From: Bacteroidales bacterium
GTDB lineage: Bacteria > Bacteroidota > Bacteroidia > Bacteroidales > UBA1402
NCBI GenBank assembly: GCA_012718945.1
Contig: JAAYBL010000033.1
Coordinates: 1-32,223 of the forward strand
Reading direction: 5' to 3'
DNA length: 32,223 nt
In this document: piece after piece, positions 12,904 through 22,175 of the stretch
Layout of the letters: every line of letters starts with the position of its first letter
Numbering within the stretch: the stretch's first letter is position 1
Translations under genes and position numbers: made by a program
The notes under the pieces: generated by a model
Seen by the model: only the letters and a program-made list of their open reading frames with translations
Told to the model about the DNA's origin: nothing
Databases searched by the model: none

Positions 12904-15753
12904 TCAACGCCTGCCGCCTGTTACAGTATAATTAATCAGTTGCCTGAGTAATACAGGCGTCAACTCATAGGATGGCTTGAAAGCAGACGACTGCATATAA
13001 GCAAGGATACTGCTGTACAATTGCCTGGCTTCAGGCCTTTCAGGCATTTCGTTAAGACGTGCCGTGCACACCATCAACTTGCCCGAGCCAACCTTGAATT
13101 CGGCTATCATCGCCAGTTTGTTGACACGCTCCATATTATCAATCACCTGTACGATAGGCCTGTAGGTTGAATCAAGTGAACTCAGGTTCCAGGCACGGCT
13201 GTTCTTGCACAACGCCCACCATTGCCAATTCGTATGGAACTCGGTGGGGAATTGGGAAAACAAAGGATGAGACGGATCCATCAACAGCCCCATGGTACCA
13301 GGCGACACTGGAGCGCCATTGGCGGCACTGATGTTCTTAAACATGCCATAGTTCCAAAAATCAGGAGTAAACAAACCAGGCACACTGTTGCCCAGCAAAC
13401 TGGTGGTAGAAGGCATCAACAAGACCTTGCCGCCTGCCTCCAGTTGATTCATTACAGCCTTATTCAGCAAGGAGGACACAAATACATCCCTCGTATTGAG
13501 AGAAACAGATGTTGGATAGACCCAAATGGGGTATTCATTGATATAGTCGGTGCTGTCGATGGCAATGGTCATGATGAGTTTGGCCGCTTTTTGTTGTCCC
13601 TTCAAGGGGATACGTATCAAACCGGCTTTTGTCAACCCGCCTTGCTTCATTTGAACATTCTTAAGAATACCGGATTGCAAGATAGCCCCCTCTCCGTCTC
13701 CCAACGACCACTTAAGCGTGTTGCTAAGCGTACGATTTGAATAATTGGCCACTTCAACGTTGGCTTGCAACGTTTCATCCCTCGTCCAACAATACTTTTC
13801 GAAGGACAACAAGGGGACAACATCGGAGCAGAACCGACGCCAATCGGCTGGTTCTATCAAGCCTTTGCTTTCCATGAACGCATCCAGCATACCCACCAAA
13901 GCGGTACCCTGACCTGGATAATCCTGCAGATCAAGCAGCTGGAATCCAGCCATACCAGGCGTCTTGAGGGCCGCTTCAATTTCAGCCCTGTAACAAAGCA
14001 CTGACAACGCACCGGAAGCTTGTTGAAAGCGTTTATTCAAATCCAACATGCCGGCTTTATCCAACTGGTTTTTAAAATAGTTCAGGTTGGAAGCTTTTAA
14101 AACACCAGTGTACTTCTTTATCTCATCATAATCGGGGAAAACCTGGTACTGTCCCACTTCGTGTCCCATCAAAGGGACAGGGGTGGCAGCAACCGCATTG
14201 GTCAGCGTCAAGTTGGTGGAAGGAGGCACACTATTCAACAAACCACCCTCTTTGGAATCGGCAAAGGCTTGTGAAAGCCTGGCGTGGGTGGCAGGATTAT
14301 CACCGCTGGAAGGTGTGCGGGCGGCAACCTGAAAATCAGCCCCTTCAACCGGGCCCGTATAACCAATGTTGGCGTTGGTGCCCTGAGTGTACAGTGGTCT
14401 GTTATCAAACCGTTTGAGGGTATTCATCAAGCGGGCAGCCGGCTGTAAATCTCCTCCCAATTCATTTCCCATGGAAAAGAGTACAAAAGAGGGATGATTA
14501 CCATAGGCTCTCAAAAGGGCTTTGCCCTCTGACAAAAGATGGTTGTACACATCACCACCCTTTAGTTGACCCCAAAATGGCAGTTCGACCTGTAAAAAAA
14601 GGCCGGCCTTGTCGGCAGCAATGAAAGCGGCTTCAGGAGGACACCAGGAATGAAACCGATAGTGATTGATACCCCATTCCTTGGCTGTCTTGAATAACGC
14701 AGTCCAACTTTCCACATCCATGGGAGTATGCCCTGTCATAGGAAATACACAGGCATCGTTCTTACCCCTTAAAAAAGTAATTCGATCGTTGATGGCAAAT
14801 TGCGTACCCACAGCTTTGAACGTGCGTAATCCAAACTGGGTGGTCAGGTCGTCTTCAAAGCGACCATCATTGTCAGTAATGGTTACCGTCATATCAAACA
14901 AGGGCTGCCTATAGTCATCCCAGCGTTGCATATGACCGCTCATGTCGTAGTTAAGGGTAATCATGGTATCGGCATTGACCTTATAAGATACAGGCATCAC
15001 CTTGACTTTTAGCTCGCCCAATCGCTTAACCAACCCCAACTTCATCGTCATTGTACCATCAGCGGGTGAATTCACCAGGGTGACCTTGACCTGGACACGT
15101 TCCTTCTCCATATCAGGTTTGATACGGATATCCTTTATATAGGTCATGGAGGTGGCTTCCAAGTAGAAAGAACCGATGATTCCGTTCCAATTAGTTTGGG
15201 TATCATCGCTATATAGATGAATGTTGCCAAAAGGGGTCAACCGTAAATCATTGTTCACCCTCAGGGTCAATGTATGCTTCCCAGGTGTCAAATAGGTGGA
15301 CAGATCGTATTCCTGAGGTGCCGACAACAGGTTATTTTCACCAACAAACTTATTGTCTACCCAAATCATGGTCTGCTTCGTGCGTTCCATGACAAGTCGG
15401 ATGCACTTTCCTTTCCAATTGTCCGGTATGGTTACTTCCCGTTTGTACCAGGCTGGTCCTTCGTATGTGTAGCTCCGGTTTAGCCGGCTAATAGTGACCT
15501 TGCTGACACGTTGACCCTTTTGAGCCAACTCCATGGTTCCGGGCAATTCAATGCTTTCATCAAACGGGGTGCTGTGCCAATCTTCTGTCACTCCGACATT
15601 GCCAGCATCCATGGAAAATTGCCACGTCCCCGACAAATCCTGACGTTCTCGCAACGTATCCTCGGTTTGACGACAAGACAAGTTGAGAAGAGACAAAATG
15701 GGCAACGTCAGTAGAAATATACGCTGCAAATGAGGACGAAATGCTGTATTCAT
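12904..15753 (-). CDS. glycoside hydrolase family 2 lipoprotein or secreted enzyme
   Basis: A 949-residue GH2 enzyme from the start I chose. The signal peptide ends in LLNLSC, a loose lipobox with Cys28. The N-terminal sugar-binding domain begins DLSGTWQFSMD. An Ig-like domain follows, then the TIM barrel with HYRFHSWCPPEAAFIAADKAG, the likely acid/base Glu431 in SMGNELGG and the likely nucleophile Glu532 in LMGHEVGQY. A C-terminal part of about 350 residues has no assignment by me. GH2 enzymes release beta-galactose, beta-mannose, beta-glucuronate or related residues; the substrate here is not readable. The open frame extends to 15807, but a TTTG/GATATTTG promoter sits in that extension, so 15753 is preferred. 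The gene is convergent with the response regulator. Confidence 0.88.
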   Translation of the reverse strand: MNTAFRPHLQRIFLLTLPILSLLNLSCRQTEDTLRERQDLSGTWQFSMDAGNVGVTEDWHSTPFDESIELPGTMELAQKGQRVSKVTISRLNRSYTYEGPAWYKREVTIPDNWKGKCIRLVMERTKQTMIWVDNKFVGENNLLSAPQEYDLSTYLTPGKHTLTLRVNNDLRLTPFGNIHLYSDDTQTNWNGIIGSFYLEATSMTYIKDIRIKPDMEKERVQVKVTLVNSPADGTMTMKLGLVKRLGELKVKVMPVSYKVNADTMITLNYDMSGHMQRWDDYRQPLFDMTVTITDNDGRFEDDLTTQFGLRTFKAVGTQFAINDRITFLRGKNDACVFPMTGHTPMDVESWTALFKTAKEWGINHYRFHSWCPPEAAFIAADKAGLFLQVELPFWGQLKGGDVYNHLLSEGKALLRAYGNHPSFVLFSMGNELGGDLQPAARLMNTLKRFDNRPLYTQGTNANIGYTGPVEGADFQVAARTPSSGDNPATHARLSQAFADSKEGGLLNSVPPSTNLTLTNAVAATPVPLMGHEVGQYQVFPDYDEIKKYTGVLKASNLNYFKNQLDKAGMLDLNKRFQQASGALSVLCYRAEIEAALKTPGMAGFQLLDLQDYPGQGTALVGMLDAFMESKGLIEPADWRRFCSDVVPLLSFEKYCWTRDETLQANVEVANYSNRTLSNTLKWSLGDGEGAILQSGILKNVQMKQGGLTKAGLIRIPLKGQQKAAKLIMTIAIDSTDYINEYPIWVYPTSVSLNTRDVFVSSLLNKAVMNQLEAGGKVLLMPSTTSLLGNSVPGLFTPDFWNYGMFKNISAANGAPVSPGTMGLLMDPSHPLFSQFPTEFHTNWQWWALCKNSRAWNLSSLDSTYRPIVQVIDNMERVNKLAMIAEFKVGSGKLMVCTARLNEMPERPEARQLYSSILAYMQSSAFKPSYELTPVLLRQLINYTVTGGRR

Positions 15754-15777
15754 CAAGGTATTTTTTGGTATAGAGAA

Positions 15778-15808
15778 CAAATATCCGTTATTTTTTGTTG
15801 GAAACAAA
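15778..15808 (-). promoter_or_regulatory. promoter of the GH2 gene
   Basis: The minus strand has TTTG at 15808-15805, a 19-nt spacer and GATATTTG at 15785-15778 (one mismatch to TAnnTTTG). The start point would fall near 15771, which supports the downstream ATG at 15753 over the open-frame start at 15807. Confidence 0.6.
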
Positions 15809-15888
15809 GCATTAGGCTATCCATCCTGGCACAAATCACTTTATTAGTACCAAATTATTACCCAAAATCCACCCCTTTAAATCAATGT

Positions 15889-15904
15889 GTTAACATACGT
15901 TAAC
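15889..15904. promoter_or_regulatory. paired GTTAAC sites 10 bp apart upstream of the transporter
   Basis: GTTAAC occurs at 15889-15894 and 15899-15904 with ATAC between, and once more at 16031-16036. Being palindromic and one helical turn apart, the first two could be a regulator site about 50 bp upstream of the -7 box. Confidence 0.3.
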
Positions 15905-15951
15905 GTGCCTATTTTGACGTATCCAAGGGCATTATTGGATGAATAAATATG

Positions 15952-15959
15952 TACATTTG
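15952..15959 (+). promoter_or_regulatory. -7 box of the transporter-mutS2-ygiQ group
   Basis: TACATTTG is an exact match to TAnnTTTG and is followed by C, as is common. It gives a leader of about 85 nt before the ATG at 16051. No well-placed -33 element is visible. Confidence 0.55.
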
Positions 15960-15973
15960 CACGCTGAAAGGCG

Positions 15974-15996
15974 ACCCTAATTTCAGGGTATACCCT
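15974..15996 (+). promoter_or_regulatory. overlapping hairpin arms in the transporter leader
   Basis: ACCCT (15974-15978) can pair with AGGGT (15985-15989) across a 6-nt loop. The same AGGGT is part of a perfect 12-bp palindrome, AGGGTATACCCT (15985-15996). The middle arm can therefore pair with either side. It may be an operator or an RNA switch in the leader of the transporter gene. Confidence 0.35.
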
Positions 15997-16050
15997 CAAA
16001 GGTTTGCGCAGGCAATTTTCTTTTTAACAGGTTAACTAACAACGTTTTAG

Positions 16051-17709
16051 ATGGGCTGGTTTTACAACCTGGTGTGGCAGAATTCTGTGGCGCACACCAT
16101 TTTTTTGCTGGGCATTGTCATTGCTGCCGGCGTGTTTTTAGGTAAGATAAAAATTGGCGGCATTTCCCTAGGCGTCACCTGGGTGTTGTTTGTCGGGCTC
16201 ATACTCTCCCACTTCGGTATGACCATTGAACCACACCTATTGCATTTCATCAAAGAATTCGGCCTTATTTTATTTGTTTATTCCATCGGACTACAGGTTG
16301 GTCCAGGTTTCTTTTCTTCGTTTAAAAAGGACGGCCTCCGTTTAAATGGTCTGGCTGCAGGCATCGTTCTGCTCGGTGTAACCGTCGCCATCGCCTTCTT
16401 TTATTTGACTGACTACCCCATCTCCACCATCGTTGGTATTTTGTCTGGTGCCATTACCAACACACCAGGTTTGGGTGCAGCCCAGGAGGCTTATCACCAA
16501 ATACATGGGCAAACCGATCCTACCATTGCTTTAGGTTATGCGGCCGCCTATCCACTTGGTGTTGTCGGTATCATTATGGGTACCATCTTGATTCGTTACT
16601 TGTTCCGTATCAAAATGGATAAGGAGAAGGAACGGGTTGAGGCTGAGAATACCCAAAACAGCAATTTCGCATTGTTCTCTGTTAGAATTAAGAACCCAGC
16701 TATTTTCGGTCAGACCGTACAGTTTGCCACCAGTTTGTTGGATGAGAATTTTGTTATTTCCCGTGTAAAAAAGCAGGATACGGCCACAGTACTCTCCAAG
16801 TCCGACACGGTATTGGAAGAAAATGACTGTGTGTTTGTTGCTACAGAGGCTTCCCAACGCACCAAAGTTTTAGCCTTTTTAGGCAAAGAAATACAGATGG
16901 ATTGGTACAAAGAAGAAACCAACCTGATCTCCAGACGCATCTTGGTAACCAAGGAAGCTGTCAACGGTAAAACCCTGGGGTCTTTGCAACTTCGTAAATC
17001 ATACGGCATCAACATCACCCGTATCAACAGGGCCGGTGTCGATTTCTTAGCTACACCCTCCCTGTCCCTGCAGATAGGCGACCGTGTCATGGTGGTCGGT
17101 CCTGAAGATGCCGTTAAAAACGTTGAGAACGTTCTTGGCAACTCACTCAAACGCCTGGATCATCCCAACCTGACCCCCATATTTATTGGCATTGCCTTAG
17201 GTGTCGCCTTGGGCAGCATTCCTTTCACCATCCCCGGCATTCCCCAGGCAGTCAAGCTTGGCCTGGCCGGTGGCTTACTGATTGTTTCCATACTCATCGG
17301 ACGTTTTGGGCCTAAATTCCACCTAAACACCTATACCACCATGAGTGCCAACCTCATGCTGAGGGAAGTGGGCATCACCCTTTTCCTGGCAAGTGTGGGG
17401 CTTTCATCGGGAGAACATTTCGTAGAGACGGTCTTTACCACCGACGGTCTGATCTGGGTAGGTATGGGTCTTTGCATCACCATGGTTCCCCTGCTGATAA
17501 TTGGATCCATTGCCAGAGGCATCTTGAAAATGAATTACTTCGAAATCATGGGTCTATTGGCAGGTAGCACGACCGATCCCCCCGCTTTGGCCTATGCCAA
17601 CCAAGCGAGCAACAATGACTTACCGGCCGTGGCCTATTCCACTGTCTATCCTGTCACGATGTTCCTGCGGGTTTTGACAGCCCAGTTATTAATCCTTATC
17701 TTTGCCTGA
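16051..17709 (+). CDS. YidE/AspT-type transporter with two TrkA-C domains
   Basis: A 552-residue inner-membrane protein with the Asp-Ala exchanger (YidE/YbjL) duplication. The first membrane block (about 1-185) contains FGLILFVYSIGLQVGPGFF and GAITNTPGLGAAQEA. Two cytoplasmic TrkA-C (RCK_C) domains lie in the middle (about 205-365). The second membrane block (about 375-552) contains the matching ITLFLASVGLSSGEHF and GSTTDPPALAYANQ. The pair of NTPG/TDPP motifs marks the internal repeat. Relatives exchange aspartate and alanine or carry other carboxylates; the substrate here is unknown. It lies 51 bp upstream of mutS2 in the same direction and probably shares a transcript with it. Confidence 0.9.
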   Translation: MGWFYNLVWQNSVAHTIFLLGIVIAAGVFLGKIKIGGISLGVTWVLFVGLILSHFGMTIEPHLLHFIKEFGLILFVYSIGLQVGPGFFSSFKKDGLRLNGLAAGIVLLGVTVAIAFFYLTDYPISTIVGILSGAITNTPGLGAAQEAYHQIHGQTDPTIALGYAAAYPLGVVGIIMGTILIRYLFRIKMDKEKERVEAENTQNSNFALFSVRIKNPAIFGQTVQFATSLLDENFVISRVKKQDTATVLSKSDTVLEENDCVFVATEASQRTKVLAFLGKEIQMDWYKEETNLISRRILVTKEAVNGKTLGSLQLRKSYGINITRINRAGVDFLATPSLSLQIGDRVMVVGPEDAVKNVENVLGNSLKRLDHPNLTPIFIGIALGVALGSIPFTIPGIPQAVKLGLAGGLLIVSILIGRFGPKFHLNTYTTMSANLMLREVGITLFLASVGLSSGEHFVETVFTTDGLIWVGMGLCITMVPLLIIGSIARGILKMNYFEIMGLLAGSTTDPPALAYANQASNNDLPAVAYSTVYPVTMFLRVLTAQLLILIFA

Positions 17710-17760
17710 TTTTCAGCCCACCGGTAGCCATGCCGGCCGGTTGTAACGACAGATAAGGCC

Positions 17761-20253
17761 ATGATTTACCCCGGACATTTCGAACAAAAAATCGGGTTTG
17801 ACCAAGTCAGGCAGCTATTAAACGCTGCCTGTACTAGTTCATTGGGTAGAGAAAAGGTCGACGCTCTGACTTTCTTGACCGATTATGACTCCCTGGTCGT
17901 GCTGCTGGACAGGAATCAGGAATACCTCAATCTCTTAAACAGCGAGCAATCCCTGCCCGATTGCCATTTTCACGACGCCAGACCCTCCCTGCGAAAAGCC
18001 AGGGTGGAAGGCTCCTGGCTCGATGAAGCCGAGGTCTTCAACCTTCGGAAAAGCCTTGATTCTATCCTGCACCTGGTACGTTTCTTCAGTCGGGAAGAAA
18101 TGGTGGGGCCCTATCCTCGCCTGGTAGACCTTACCAGTGAGGTACCCGTCTTTCCCGATGTCATCAAACGAGCTGATGCCATCCTGACCCCAACCGGAGA
18201 GATCAAAGACAACGCCTCCCCCGAGTTGGCAGCCATCAGGCACGAAATGACCACGACCCTCAACAGCCTGTCCAGACGATTGCAACAGATCCTGCGGCAA
18301 GCGCAACAAGAAGGCTTGGTCGACAAAGATACCACTCCCTCCATGCGTGATGGTCGCTTGGTCATACCAGTAGCCCCCGCATTTAAACGAAGAATAAAGG
18401 GTATTGTCCATGATGAATCGGCCACCGGTAAAACCGTTTTTATTGAACCTGCCGAATTGGTGGAGGCCAACAATAGAATACGCGAACTCGAAAACGAGGA
18501 GCGTCGTGAAATCATTCGTATTCTGACACGGTTTACCGACTTCATCAGACCGGATGTCGCCGACATGGCAAAATCATACGACTTGTTGGCCGAATTGGAC
18601 TTTCTCAAAGCCAAAGCCTCCTTTGCCAGGACCATCGGTGCCATACGCCCACGTTTCGAACCCAAACCCATTCTAGACTGGGTCAAGGCTGTCCACCCTT
18701 TGTTGTTCCTATCATTGCGCAAACAACACAAGGACGTGGTTCCCCTCAACCTTACGTTGACAGACAAACAACGCATATTAATCATCTCAGGCCCCAATGC
18801 GGGGGGTAAATCAGTCTGCCTTAAGACAATCGGTTTACTTCAATATATGTTGCAATGCGGGCTTTTGATTCCTGTACACGACAGTTCAAGCACCGGTTGT
18901 TTTGAACGCCTTTTCATCGACATAGGTGACGAACAATCCATTGAGGATGATTTGAGTACATATAGCTCTCACTTGCTGAATATGAAATACTTCCTGAGGA
19001 ACAGTCAGGAAAATACCCTTCTTTTGATCGATGAATTCGGTACCGGCACCGAACCCAGCATTGGTGGTGCTATTGCCGAAGCTTGTCTTGACCGCTTCAA
19101 CCGTCAAAAGGCCTATGGTGTTATAACAACCCACTACAGCAACCTCAAGCATTACGCAAACGACCACGAAGGTGTTGTCAATGGAGCCATGCTATATGAC
19201 AGGCATGAAATGCGCCCACTGTTCACCCTTGAAATAGGTCGGCCCGGCAGCTCCTTCGCTGTTGAAATCGCGCGGAAGATCGGTTTGCCTGAAGAACTCA
19301 TCAAACAGGCCTCAGGCATCGTAGGATCGGATTATGTCGACATGGACAAATACCTGCAAGACATCGTCAGAGATAAGCGGTATTGGGAAAACAAACGAGA
19401 ACAGGTGCGTATCAAGGAAAAGAAGACGGACAACTTACTCACCCAACTGGAGGGCGAATTAGCGGATCTTCAAAAACAACGCAAAGAAATCCTGGGCGCG
19501 GCCAAACAGGAAGCCAGTCGATTGCTCAACGAATCCAACGCGAAAATCGAACAAACCATCCGTCAAATCAAAGAGGCTCAGGCTGAACGAACGGAAACCA
19601 AACAGATACGCCAGGAATTGGCCTCTTTTAAACAATCACTGGAAGAAACATCTGAACAAACAGATGAGAAGATACTACGCAAGATACAGAAAATCAAGCG
19701 TAAGGAAGAAAACAAACAACAAAAGGCCCAACGTGGTGAACAGAACGCTGCCGACAAGGGGCAGCATAAGCGTGAAACGGTCACCACTCCGCTGGCGGTA
19801 CAAGACACAGTGACCATCAAGGGACAGCAAACCCCTGGAACCATCGTGGAAATCAAGGGTAAAAAAGCCAAGGTGGTCTTTGGTATGGTTCAAACAACCG
19901 TTCCCATCGATCGCTTGGAACGCACGACAATAGTGCAAAAAATCGATGAAAACCCGTACAAAACTCTGGGACGGCGTTCCACCGAGGAAGTCCATGAGAA
20001 AAAACTGCAATTCAAACTCGAGATAGATGTCAGGGGCATGAGAGGCAATGAAGCCCTTCAAGCTGTGATGTATTACATTGATGACGCCATCATGACAGGA
20101 GTTACCCGTGTACGCATATTACACGGTACTGGAACAGGTGCCCTACGCCAATTAATCAGACAATACCTGGGGACTGTCAAATCAGTCAAGGATTATCACG
20201 ATGAACACGTCCAATTCGGTGGTGCTGGCATCACGGTCGTCGAGCTGGACTAA
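17761..20253 (+). CDS. mutS2: MutS2 family ATPase with Smr domain
   Basis: An 830-residue MutS2. The N-terminal clamp/lever region (1-320) is followed by the ABC-type ATPase with Walker A SGPNAGGKSVCLKT (about 344-352) and Walker B LLLIDEFGTGTEP (421-433). A long charged coiled coil (about 515-670) follows, and a C-terminal Smr nuclease domain with IDVRGMRGNEAL and HGTGTGAL (about 750-830). It lacks the mismatch-recognition domain of MutS, as expected. The family acts on recombination intermediates or, in some bacteria, on collided ribosomes. Length is normal. It is 11 bp ahead of the ygiQ-like gene. Confidence 0.96.
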   Translation: MIYPGHFEQKIGFDQVRQLLNAACTSSLGREKVDALTFLTDYDSLVVLLDRNQEYLNLLNSEQSLPDCHFHDARPSLRKARVEGSWLDEAEVFNLRKSLDSILHLVRFFSREEMVGPYPRLVDLTSEVPVFPDVIKRADAILTPTGEIKDNASPELAAIRHEMTTTLNSLSRRLQQILRQAQQEGLVDKDTTPSMRDGRLVIPVAPAFKRRIKGIVHDESATGKTVFIEPAELVEANNRIRELENEERREIIRILTRFTDFIRPDVADMAKSYDLLAELDFLKAKASFARTIGAIRPRFEPKPILDWVKAVHPLLFLSLRKQHKDVVPLNLTLTDKQRILIISGPNAGGKSVCLKTIGLLQYMLQCGLLIPVHDSSSTGCFERLFIDIGDEQSIEDDLSTYSSHLLNMKYFLRNSQENTLLLIDEFGTGTEPSIGGAIAEACLDRFNRQKAYGVITTHYSNLKHYANDHEGVVNGAMLYDRHEMRPLFTLEIGRPGSSFAVEIARKIGLPEELIKQASGIVGSDYVDMDKYLQDIVRDKRYWENKREQVRIKEKKTDNLLTQLEGELADLQKQRKEILGAAKQEASRLLNESNAKIEQTIRQIKEAQAERTETKQIRQELASFKQSLEETSEQTDEKILRKIQKIKRKEENKQQKAQRGEQNAADKGQHKRETVTTPLAVQDTVTIKGQQTPGTIVEIKGKKAKVVFGMVQTTVPIDRLERTTIVQKIDENPYKTLGRRSTEEVHEKKLQFKLEIDVRGMRGNEALQAVMYYIDDAIMTGVTRVRILHGTGTGALRQLIRQYLGTVKSVKDYHDEHVQFGGAGITVVELD

Positions 20254-20264
20254 ATTAATTAAAA

Positions 20265-22133
20265 ATGGGCACGAATCTTCAACTGACCGATTGGCTCCCC
20301 ACCACCAAAAAAGAACTGGAAATCAGGGGATGGAACGAGGTAGACGTTGTACTATTCTCCGGTGACGCCTATGTGGACCATCCTTCCTTTGGTGCTGCCG
20401 TCGTTGGTCGCTGGTTGGAATCGTTGGGCCTTAAAGTAGCGTTGGTACCTCAACCAGATTGGCGTGGAGACCACAGGGATTTCACCAAAATGGGACGTCC
20501 CAGGTTGTTTTTTGCAGTTACCGGAGGCAACATGGACTCCATGGTGAACCATTACACCGCCAATAAACGGCTGCGTTCAGACGATGCCTATACAGCTGAT
20601 GGTAAATCTGGGGCCAGGCCAGACTATGCCACCGTTGTTTATTGTCGCATTCTCAAGCAGTTATTCCCCGATATTCCCCTATTAATCGGTGGTATTGAAT
20701 CGTCACTCAGGCGTCTTACTCATTATGATTACTGGTCCGACAGTGTCAAACCATCCATCCTGGTGGAAAGTGGAGCCGACCTTCTGGTGTACGGCATGGG
20801 AGAATTACCGTTGAAATCACTCATTGAAAATCTACAAGCTGGAAAACCATTCAACAGCTTGACCAACATTCCCCAAACAGTCTACCTACGACAAAAAACC
20901 GAAACGGATTCTACAGGCGTGGTACGGCTTCACAGCCATGAAGACTGCTTGAATGATAAGAAAAAACAAGCGAGCAACTTCCGTTTCATCGAAGAAGCTT
21001 CCAACAAGTGGCAGGCCGACACATTGATTCAAGCCATTGGCGACCAGGAAGTTGTGGTCAATCCCCCCTTTCCACCGATGGATACGGCCACGTTGGACAG
21101 TGTCTATGAACTACCCTTCACTCGATTGCCTCACCCCAAATACAAGAATAAGATCATCCCAGCCTATGAGATGATCAAATACTCGGTTAATATACACAGG
21201 GGTTGTTTCGGTGGCTGTGCTTTTTGCACCATCTCAGCCCACCAAGGCAAGTTCATTACCAGTCGCAGCCAATCGTCCATACTCAAAGAAGTAGAGAAGT
21301 TGACCCAACTACCCGACTTCAAGGGCTACCTGAGCGACCTTGGTGGACCTTCAGCCAACATGTACACCATGGGAGGCCATGACCTGGAAATCTGCAAACG
21401 CTGCAAACGTCCCTCCTGCATACACCCAGCTATCTGCCCCAACCTCAACACCGATCACCAATCATTGATCAACCTTTACAAGGCAGTCGATGCCCTACCC
21501 GGCATCAAGAAAAGCTTTATTGGCAGTGGCATACGGTACGACATGCTGGTGCAGCCAGAGCGGAAAAACGGTGGAAAGCAGGCCCCAGCCAAAGACAACC
21601 ACGCCGAAGCCTATCTAAAGGAAGTCGTTTACAACCATGTTTCAGGACGTCTGAAGGTTGCCCCCGAACACGTAGCCGATGAGGTGTTGTTCCTCATGCG
21701 GAAACCCACTTTTGCCCATTTCAAACAATTCAATCAACGCTTCGAAGCCATTGAAGATCAACGGCTGAACAAACGAGGTGGTGGACGACAACAACTAATT
21801 CCCTATTTTATTTCTTCTCACCCAGGATGCAACGAGGTTGACATGGCCACCCTGGCTGTCGAAACCAAAAAAATGCATTTCAAGCTGGAACAAGTACAGG
21901 ATTTCACCCCCACTCCTATGACATTGGCGACGGAGATTTATTACACAGGGTTACATCCATACACCTTATCACCCGTTTATACGGCAAAAACACGCGAGGA
22001 GAAACTCGCCCAGCGGGATTACTTTTTCTGGTACGACCGCAATGGTAGAGAGGTCATTGTGCGGCGGCTTCATCGATTGAAACGACCTGATTTAATCAAG
22101 CGTCTTTTTGGACCAGACGAAAGCAGGCGTTAA
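20265..22133 (+). CDS. YgiQ-family radical SAM protein
   Basis: A 622-residue member of the YgiQ family. The N-terminal part (1-290) holds the conserved WLPTTKKE, DVVLFSGDAYVDHPSFG and GGIESSLRRL.HYDYW segments. The radical SAM cluster motif HRGCFGGCAFC gives Cys314, Cys318 and Cys321. A second cysteine group (CKRCKRPSCIHPAIC) follows near residue 390, and the C-terminus carries LKVAPEHVADEVL and the HPGC segment. Function of the family is not established. The gene follows mutS2 after 11 bp and converges on ugd. Confidence 0.94.
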   Translation: MGTNLQLTDWLPTTKKELEIRGWNEVDVVLFSGDAYVDHPSFGAAVVGRWLESLGLKVALVPQPDWRGDHRDFTKMGRPRLFFAVTGGNMDSMVNHYTANKRLRSDDAYTADGKSGARPDYATVVYCRILKQLFPDIPLLIGGIESSLRRLTHYDYWSDSVKPSILVESGADLLVYGMGELPLKSLIENLQAGKPFNSLTNIPQTVYLRQKTETDSTGVVRLHSHEDCLNDKKKQASNFRFIEEASNKWQADTLIQAIGDQEVVVNPPFPPMDTATLDSVYELPFTRLPHPKYKNKIIPAYEMIKYSVNIHRGCFGGCAFCTISAHQGKFITSRSQSSILKEVEKLTQLPDFKGYLSDLGGPSANMYTMGGHDLEICKRCKRPSCIHPAICPNLNTDHQSLINLYKAVDALPGIKKSFIGSGIRYDMLVQPERKNGGKQAPAKDNHAEAYLKEVVYNHVSGRLKVAPEHVADEVLFLMRKPTFAHFKQFNQRFEAIEDQRLNKRGGGRQQLIPYFISSHPGCNEVDMATLAVETKKMHFKLEQVQDFTPTPMTLATEIYYTGLHPYTLSPVYTAKTREEKLAQRDYFFWYDRNGREVIVRRLHRLKRPDLIKRLFGPDESRR

Positions 22134-22175
22134 CGTCCATGCGATAGACACACCCCTTATCAGCCTTATTATCCG

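Noticed and set aside
15754-15807. N-terminal extension of the GH2 enzyme to 15807
   Set aside because: It would precede the signal peptide and overlaps a TTTG-N19-GATATTTG promoter.
16710-17150. Long minus-strand frames inside the transporter and mutS2 genes
   Set aside because: They are shadows of strong coding genes; the translations are low-complexity and match no family.
17710-17760. CCGG-rich inverted segments between the transporter and mutS2 as a terminator
   Set aside because: The stem is interrupted and no T run follows; the two genes more likely share a transcript.
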